From an uncultured Rhodospirillaceae bacterium (GTDB lineage: Bacteria; Pseudomonadota; Alphaproteobacteria; Rhodospirillales; Magnetospirillaceae): a stretch of 64,000 nucleotides of DNA. The position numbers and the translations under genes are program-made. The notes beneath the pieces were generated by a model, which saw nothing but the letters and a program-made list of their open reading frames with translations, was not told where the DNA came from and ran no database searches. The stretch spans positions 1-64,000 of the forward strand of contig CAJANL010000199.1 in the NCBI GenBank assembly GCA_903941105.1, written 5' to 3'. Below, one piece after another: positions 63,340-64,000 of the stretch (its first letter is position 1; each line of letters starts with the position of its first letter).

Positions 63340-63373
63340 ACCGTCCGGACGGTGGTGTACCGACTGGACGGTA
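63340..63373. promoter_or_regulatory. Tandem palindromic operators of the TetR/efflux operon
   Basis: ACCGTCCGGACGGT (63340-63353) is a perfect palindrome, and TACCGACTGGACGGTA (63358-63373) a near-copy 18-20 bp away. The minus strand reads TATACCGTCCAG toward the TetR gene, whose start is 11 bp after the first site. Typical for TetR self-regulation. Confidence 0.65.
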
Positions 63374-63542
63374 TATAATGGGGAGCCGGCGGCGTACAAC
63401 CCTTCCGGCGCATGGCTCATCTGCATTTCCGCCGGGACTTAGAGCGTCGTGCCCATAATATGAAACACGGCGCTCATGCGAGCATTGAGCGAGCGGCCAA
63501 GCGGCCGGAGGGCCGCGCCCGGCGAGGGCGAAATCATAAAGG

Positions 63543-63579
63543 TTAGAGCGTGATGCACATTTAGGGCATCACGCTCTAA
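63543..63579 (-). terminator. Terminator of the response regulator gene
   Basis: TTAGAGCGTGATG (63543-63555) and CATCACGCTCTAA (63567-63579) form a perfect 13-bp stem with an 11-nt loop; the stop codon of the regulator gene lies in the stem. Confidence 0.6.
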
Positions 63580-63941
63580 GGGCGGGCGGCATCCGCGACG
63601 ACGGCCACCAGCTCGGTGGCTTCGAACGGCTTCGACAGCATCCGGCCGTGGGCGTGGGAGGCCGGCAGGGTCTCGCGGCCATAGCCGGTCAGGAAGACGA
63701 AGGGAATACCGCGCGCCGCCAGCGCGTCGGCGACAGGAAAGACCGGATGGCCGCGCAGGTTGACATCCAGCAGGGCCACGTCGACCTCCTCGGTCGCCGC
63801 CGCGGCCATCGCCTCGTCGAGGCGCCCGATGGGCCCCACCACGTGGCAGCCGGCGTCGGTCAGGACCATTTCCAGGCCCATGGCGACCAGAAGCTCATCC
63901 TCGACCACAAGTACGCGTTTACCGGCGGCGGCATCGGTCAT
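63576..63941 (-). CDS. Single-domain response regulator
   Basis: 121 aa, only a REC domain: RVLVVEDELLVAMGLEMVL, phospho-Asp in VALLDVNLRGHP, Thr in FLTGYG and Lys in MLSKPF. Such regulators follow HWE/HisKA_2-type kinases in alphaproteobacteria and act by protein contact. It overlaps the upstream partial gene by 4 bp (ATGA), so that gene is its likely kinase. Confidence 0.9.
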   Translation of the reverse strand: MTDAAAGKRVLVVEDELLVAMGLEMVLTDAGCHVVGPIGRLDEAMAAAATEEVDVALLDVNLRGHPVFPVADALAARGIPFVFLTGYGRETLPASHAHGRMLSKPFEATELVAVVADAARP

Positions 63942-64000
63942 TTCGGCGGTTCCTCATCCAAATGCATCGTGTTGTCGGTGGCGGGGATGCTGAGCGTCAC
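63938..64000 (-). CDS. 3' end of an upstream gene, probably a histidine kinase (partial)
   Basis: Only the last 20 codons are inside the window: VTLSIPATDNTMHLDEEPPK and a TGA stop overlapping the regulator start. A closing beta strand of the type V-x-L-x-I-P fits the end of a HATPase domain, and the coupled REC gene supports a kinase. The rest is outside. Confidence 0.45.
   Translation of the reverse strand: MTLSIPATDNTMHLDEEPPK

Overview
The window is high-GC DNA from an alphaproteobacterium, most likely a Rhodospirillales/Magnetospirillum-type organism. Support for this is the DUF3035/BamF lipoprotein, the Suv3-like helicase, the clpS-clpA pair, the phasin, the type-2 ferredoxin-NADP reductase, a MutL carrying the endonuclease motif, and the very dense GC-rich coding. 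The genus is an inference; no marker gene for it lies in the window.

Layout. 0-4.1 kb: a leftward three-gene set with a large repeat-bearing, proline-rich protein that resembles a polymorphic toxin, two unknown genes downstream that could be immunity genes, and a divergent unknown gene. 4.1-4.9 kb: non-coding, with short repeated motifs and the remnant of a DHHA1 domain. 4.9-10.9 kb: a leftward operon of a DUF2478-DUF364 fusion protein, a polysaccharide deacetylase-like protein and four glycosyltransferases, divergent from moaA. 11-21 kb: moaA, a PAS-(degenerate GGDEF)-EAL protein, a MITE-like inverted repeat, a DacA-type carboxypeptidase with a SPOR domain, a lipoprotein, a phasin, clpS and clpA. 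21-26.2 kb (leftward): a short Hsp70, mutL, a HepT/MntA-type pair with altered motifs, a LysR regulator and a ribosome hibernation factor. 26.3-31 kb: htpG behind a likely heat-shock promoter, an MFS transporter and two methyltransferases. 31.4-46 kb: a Suv3-like helicase, a large hybrid histidine kinase, an FNR, a HAD protein, pyrD, a DUF952 protein, a GST, then ribF-ileS-lspA-bamF.

46.25-52.7 kb is a compact integrated mobilizable element. It sits in the 3' end of a tRNA-Gln(CTG) gene, and a 25-bp copy of that tRNA end closes it on the right. It carries a tyrosine integrase, an unknown small gene, a serine recombinase, a MobA/MobL-like relaxase with a small membrane-protein gene nested out of frame inside it (as mobB lies in mobA of RSF1010), a further unknown mob-operon gene, a candidate oriT and a HupE/UreJ-type metal permease as cargo.

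52.75-56.8 kb is a leftward signalling cluster: OmpR-type regulator, REC-histidine kinase, SiaB-like kinase, SiaC-like phosphoprotein and a cytosolic histidine kinase. 57-64 kb: an unknown membrane-anchored protein, a cysteine-rich Crp/Fnr regulator, a 62-aa protein, a TetR-MFP-RND efflux operon with palindromic operators, a single-domain response regulator and the 3' end of a further gene, probably its histidine kinase.

The most interesting items are the mobilizable element with its nested gene, the HepT/MntA pair with both signature motifs altered, the DUF2478-DUF364 fusion beside moaA, the SiaB-SiaC-histidine kinase module without SiaA or SiaD, and the toxin-like operon at the left edge.
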